DNA of 10,119 nt from Candidatus Poribacteria bacterium (GTDB lineage: Bacteria; Poribacteria; WGA-4E; WGA-3G): assembly GCA_007571355.1 (NCBI GenBank), contig RKRO01000448.1:1-10119 (forward strand). The letters are read 5' to 3'. Below are positions 6,815 through 10,119 of this stretch, one piece after another. The notes beneath the pieces were generated by a model. That model did not search any database, was not told the origin of the DNA, and saw only the letters and a list, made by a program, of their open reading frames with translations. The stretch's first letter is position 1, and every line of letters begins with the position of its first letter. The position numbers and the translations under genes were made by a program.

Positions 6815-9701
6815 TAGAAAAAACAAAACTTCTACTTTCGCAGATCGGCACATCGGGCCCCGTTCTGAAGATATTCAACGGATGTTGGCGACGCTGGGCT
6901 ATTCTTCAATAGAGGATTTCATTGAAGATGTCGTACCAACCGATATCCGTTTATCATCGGATTTTACCTTGAGTGGTGCTGTGGAAGGTTCAGAACCTAA
7001 TTTGCAAACCTATATTGCAAAGTCAGAACCGGAAGTACTGACCACATTAAAACAGATAGCCTCCGAAAATCAGATCTTCCGTTCTTTTATCGGAATGGGC
7101 TACCATAACTGCTTTGTCCCGCCAGTTATCCAACGGAACATCCTGGAGAATCCCGGTTGGTACACCCAATATACCCCCTATCAGGCAGAGATTTCACAAG
7201 GTCGTTTAGAAGCGTTGCTGAACTTCCAAACAATGGTTATAGATTTAACCGGCCTCCCTATCGCAAACGCATCCCTGCTTGATGAGGCGACAGCTGCCGC
7301 TGAAGCTATGACGATGTGTTTAGGAAAATCAATGCAGAAAGACTGGCACAACTTCTTTGTTTCAGAAACATGCCACCCGCAAACAATCGCCGTTTTACAA
7401 ACACGCGCCGAACCCCTCGGGATTAAATTGCACATCGGAGATCATCGTGATGTCAATTTTGACACACCCATCTTAGGTGCCATCGTGCAATATCCGGCGA
7501 CAGATGGGGCAATTTACGATTACCATCAATTCGCCGAACAAGTATATGCCGCTGGCGGATTATTTGTTACCGCCACAGACCTGTTAGCACTCACACTCTT
7601 AAAGCCACCTGGCGAATTTGGTGCAGATATTATCATCGGAAACTCACAACGGTTCGGTGTTCCGCTCGGCTATGGCGGCCCCCATGCTGCATTCCTGGCA
7701 ACGCGCGAAGAACTTAAACGGAACACCCCCGGACGAATTGCTGGTGTTTCGCACGATGTGAGCGGTAAAACCGCCATCCGATTGGCACTCCAGACCCGCG
7801 AACAGCACATACGACGTGAAAAAGCAACAAGCAACATCTGCACCGCACAAGTCTTGCTCGCCGTCATGGCAGGGATGTACGCAGTCTATCACGGCCCCAC
7901 TGGACTTAAACAGATTGCGGAACGCGTACACGCGTATACCTGCACGCTAAGGGCAGGACTTGAAGAGCTTGGTCATGCCACCGGAGAATCTCCCTGTTTT
8001 GATACTGTTTCTGTTAATGTCTGTTCCGGGACAGACGAGGTCATTTCGCTCCTACACGCCGCGCGCACAAAACAGATAAACCTTCGCGAAATTAATGCAA
8101 CACACATCGGTATCTCCTTAGACGAAACAACCACCGCTGCCGATGTTGAGGAACTTCTTGAGATATTCGGCGCACAGTCTCCATCTGCACTTCCCATCAC
8201 TGCGTATACAATTCCGATAGAATTGCAACGTGAAAGCCCATATCTGACGCATCCTGTTTTCAATAACTACCATTCTGAAACCGAGATGCTCCGCTATATT
8301 CACAGGCTCCAAACCAAAGACCTCTCCCTTGTGAATGCGATGATACCGCTCGGCTCCTGTACCATGAAACTCAATGCCACGACGGAAATGGTCCCGGTAA
8401 CATGGCGTGAGTTTGGCGAACTACATCCGTTTGTTCCACAAGAACAGGCAGAAGGCTACCGCCATCTATTTTCACAATTGGAAACATGGTTAGCTGAGAT
8501 AACAGGCTATAGCGGCATCTCCTTGCAGCCGAATGCAGGTTCACAAGGTGAATACGCGGGGTTGTTAGTGATCCGAAAATACCATCAGAGCCGTGGTGAG
8601 GCACATCGCGATGTCTGTCTGATTCCGACCTCTGCACACGGCACAAATCCTGCAAGTGCTGTCATGGCAGGTATGAAAGTCGTCGTCGTCGCTTGCGATT
8701 CAGATGGAAATATTGATCTTGACGATCTCCGAACCAAAGCAGACGTGCATCGCGATACACTTGCCGCCGCGATGATTACGTATCCATCAACACACGGTGT
8801 CTTTGAGGAGAAAATTCGAGAAATTTGCGATATTGTTCATCAAGCCGGGGGACAGGTCTACATGGACGGTGCGAACCTGAACGCGCTTGTCGGCATCGCG
8901 CAGCCAGCGGATATCGGCGCAGATGTTTGCCATCTAAATCTCCACAAAACTTTTTGTATCCCGCACGGCGGCGGTGGTCCCGGCATGGGACCCATCGGTG
9001 TCAAAGCACATCTCACAGATTTCTTGCCTACACACCCAGTTGTCCCGGTCGGCGGTAAAGATGGTATTGGTGCCGTATCCGCAGCTCCGTGGGGAAGTCC
9101 CGGAATCTTGCCGATCTCTTGGGCATATATCGCGATGATGGGAGCAGAGGGACTCACATCTGCAACAGAAATCGCGATCCTCAATGCCAATTATATTGCA
9201 AAAAAACTCGCGCATCACTACCCTGTACTGTATACAGGCAGACAGGGCTTGGTGGCTCACGAGTGTATTATTGACTTGCGTGCCTTCAAAAAGAGTGCCG
9301 ACATAGACGTAACCGATGTCGCAAAACGGTTGATGGATTACGGATTTCATGCACCGACAGTGTCTTGGCCCGTACCGGGCACAATGATGATTGAACCGAC
9401 AGAAAGCGAGTCGAAAGCAGAAGTAGACCGGTTCTGTGATGCCCTCATCTCCATTCGTGAAGAGATAGCCGAGATTGAGACCCATGCTGCCGATCCGGAG
9501 GACAATGTTCTGAAAAACGCGCCGCACACAGTGGAGATGGTTACGCAATCTGATTGGCATCATCCCTATTCGCGTGAAAAAGCCGCGTTTCCAAAACCGT
9601 GGGTACGAGCTGCTAAATTCTGGCCCCCCGTGGCGCGCATTAACGAGGTCTATGGGGACAGAAACCTGATGTGTGCCTGCCCACCGCTTGATGAATATTA
9701 A
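6807..9701 (+). CDS. gcvP: Glycine dehydrogenase (decarboxylating), single-chain P protein
   Basis: Starting at ATG 6807 the protein is 964 residues, the normal length of the single-chain (fused alpha/beta) form. An in-frame TTG at 6756 lies deep inside gcvH and is unlikely; GAGG at 6797-6800 suits the ATG with a 6-base spacing. GcvP is the PLP enzyme that decarboxylates glycine and loads the aminomethyl group on lipoyl-GcvH. Visible motifs include FADRHIGPR at the N-terminus, MGYHNCFVPPVIQRNILENP, WYTQYTPYQAEISQGRLEAL, ASLLDEATAAAEAM and GYGGPHAAF. The second half has PLGSCTMKLNA, LQPNAGSQGEYAGL, SAHGTNPASA and HLNLHKTFCIPHGGGGPG. Lys714 in the last motif is the predicted Schiff-base lysine. 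The C-terminus (NEVYGDRNLMCACPPLDEY) is intact. The ATG overlaps the end of gcvH by 8 bp. Confidence 0.97.
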   Translation: MLDRKNKTSTFADRHIGPRSEDIQRMLATLGYSSIEDFIEDVVPTDIRLSSDFTLSGAVEGSEPNLQTYIAKSEPEVLTTLKQIASENQIFRSFIGMGYHNCFVPPVIQRNILENPGWYTQYTPYQAEISQGRLEALLNFQTMVIDLTGLPIANASLLDEATAAAEAMTMCLGKSMQKDWHNFFVSETCHPQTIAVLQTRAEPLGIKLHIGDHRDVNFDTPILGAIVQYPATDGAIYDYHQFAEQVYAAGGLFVTATDLLALTLLKPPGEFGADIIIGNSQRFGVPLGYGGPHAAFLATREELKRNTPGRIAGVSHDVSGKTAIRLALQTREQHIRREKATSNICTAQVLLAVMAGMYAVYHGPTGLKQIAERVHAYTCTLRAGLEELGHATGESPCFDTVSVNVCSGTDEVISLLHAARTKQINLREINATHIGISLDETTTAADVEELLEIFGAQSPSALPITAYTIPIELQRESPYLTHPVFNNYHSETEMLRYIHRLQTKDLSLVNAMIPLGSCTMKLNATTEMVPVTWREFGELHPFVPQEQAEGYRHLFSQLETWLAEITGYSGISLQPNAGSQGEYAGLLVIRKYHQSRGEAHRDVCLIPTSAHGTNPASAVMAGMKVVVVACDSDGNIDLDDLRTKADVHRDTLAAAMITYPSTHGVFEEKIREICDIVHQAGGQVYMDGANLNALVGIAQPADIGADVCHLNLHKTFCIPHGGGGPGMGPIGVKAHLTDFLPTHPVVPVGGKDGIGAVSAAPWGSPGILPISWAYIAMMGAEGLTSATEIAILNANYIAKKLAHHYPVLYTGRQGLVAHECIIDLRAFKKSADIDVTDVAKRLMDYGFHAPTVSWPVPGTMMIEPTESESKAEVDRFCDALISIREEIAEIETHAADPEDNVLKNAPHTVEMVTQSDWHHPYSREKAAFPKPWVRAAKFWPPVARINEVYGDRNLMCACPPLDEY

Positions 9702-9977
9702 TTAACGTGAGTTTGATAAAGACTTAAAGCAGCCGCTTTTCCGCTGAGCGTCGCCCTACCCCCCTGATAAGGGGGATCAAGGGGGGTTGGGTTTCTAAAA
9801 ATCGCCGTTTTTCGGGGACTCTCTTACTTTTTGGGTGAATGTGCGTCTGCTGGGGAAACCGTTCATATCTTTTTCAAACTGGCGTTAATTATAACCCAAG
9901 TTGCCTCTTGGTGTATAACCTGATAGCACAACACAGCACCAGCACGATAAATCTATACAAAACACGGAATAAACCAA
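9702..9977. other. Intergenic region between gcvP and the last gene
   Basis: This 276-bp stretch has no convincing reading frame. It holds a small AAAGC-AGCC-GCTTT hairpin (9726-9739), the G/C-run repeat at 9759-9798, and a CCAAG/CTTGG inverted repeat (9896-9911). TATAACC occurs twice, at 9890 and 9914. One could read TATAAC at 9890-9895 as a -10 element for the next gene, but no good -35 lies at the right distance, so I do not call a promoter. Confidence 0.5.
9759..9798 (+). repeat. G/C-run hairpin repeat downstream of gcvP
   Basis: CCCCCT-GATA-AGGGGG (9760-9775) is a perfect 6-bp stem with a 4-base loop. A second GGGGGG run (9781-9786) can pair instead with CCCCCC (9759-9764), so two mutually exclusive folds exist. 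GGGTTTCTAA (9789-9798) follows. The parts match the element at 1838-1860. About 60 bp past the gcvP stop, it may act as a transcript-end or mRNA-protecting structure, but no T run follows the stem. Confidence 0.6.
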
Positions 9978-10119
9978 ATGCAGACACGCCAAAATCCAAA
10001 TATAGAGCACATCCTAAACATCTTACAAAATTTCCGCGGCATCGAACCCTTGAAACAACTATTCTATGTAGAACTCAACTACAACCGCGCCAACACACCC
10101 ATTAACGATCTGCCCGAAA
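9978..10119 (+). CDS. N-terminus of a large protein, possibly Eco57I-like restriction-modification (partial)
   Basis: Forty-seven codons run from ATG 9978 off the window edge with no stop. A weak GGAA (9966-9969) lies 8 bases upstream. The residues NPNIEHILNILQNFRGIEPL, then KQLFYVELNYNRANTPI, form a helix followed by an L(K)xLFxxELNY segment. I associate this with the start of large Eco57I-type DNA methylase/restriction proteins, and of related helicase-like proteins, where LFWxELNY is common. This is recognition from memory over a short stretch. The methylase motif NPPY, which would decide it, would lie outside the window. An overlapping frame from 9839 is longer but has a composition unlike a protein, so I prefer this one. 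The gene is separate from the gcv cluster. Confidence 0.5.
   Translation, partial: MQTRQNPNIEHILNILQNFRGIEPLKQLFYVELNYNRANTPINDLPE

Noticed and set aside
8934..9563. A 209-codon minus-strand open frame inside gcvP
   Set aside because: It lies entirely opposite the conserved catalytic half of gcvP, is Cys- and Arg-rich, and has no ribosome site or recognisable domain.
9839..10105. An 88-codon open frame overlapping the last gene
   Set aside because: The translation is rich in Thr, His, Lys and Arg in its second half, as expected from an out-of-frame reading of the gene at 9978, whose own translation looks like a real protein.
1..10119. tRNA, rRNA, CRISPR array or prophage genes
   Set aside because: No cloverleaf-like segments, regularly spaced direct repeats or phage-type genes were seen on either strand.

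Overview
The window looks like a chromosomal segment of a Gram-negative-type (diderm) bacterium from an uncultured lineage. It encodes an outer-membrane LPS-assembly-like lipoprotein and a second lipoprotein. Its mix of a Uma2 nuclease with a repetitive coiled-coil tail, a protease-TPR-beta-sandwich protein and short G/C-run intergenic repeats reminds me of Candidatus Poribacteria. That assignment is an impression from gene style, not the result of a search. All genes I can support lie on the + strand.

Layout. Positions 1-159 hold the tail of an unidentified, probably membrane-anchored protein. Next come two lipoprotein genes: an LptE-like protein (238-753) and a DUF6599-type lipoprotein (782-1867). 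They are followed by an amidohydrolase-2 type protein (1880-2632) that lacks several expected metal ligands. Five bases later gcvT begins (2638-3714). A Uma2-family PD-(D/E)XK protein (3739-4596) and a secreted trypsin-like/TPR/beta-sandwich protein (4652-6339) separate gcvT from gcvH (6428-6814) and gcvP (6807-9701). The protease gene carries a one-base frameshift. A 276-bp intergenic region with G/C-run hairpins follows. The window closes with the first 47 codons of a gene resembling the N-terminus of large Eco57I-like restriction-modification proteins.

How the genes work together. GcvT, GcvH and GcvP are three of the four proteins of the glycine cleavage system; the L protein (dihydrolipoamide dehydrogenase) is not in the window. 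GcvP decarboxylates glycine onto the lipoyl arm of GcvH, and GcvT releases the aminomethyl carbon to tetrahydrofolate. gcvH and gcvP overlap by 8 bp. gcvT is almost fused to the amidohydrolase gene upstream, with no room for its own promoter or a glycine riboswitch. The Uma2 and protease genes have no known role in glycine cleavage and look like a two-gene insertion into the gcv cluster.

The points most worth a second look are four. One is the repairable frameshift in the protease-TPR gene, where one extra A at 4921-4923 restores a complete protein with an H-D-S triad. The second is the insertion itself. The third is the metal-ligand-poor amidohydrolase. The fourth is a G/C-rich repeat that appears to supply the last codons of the DUF6599 gene and recurs downstream of gcvP. 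I did not find a clearly new multi-gene system. The Uma2 and protease-TPR pair is the best candidate for an undescribed module.
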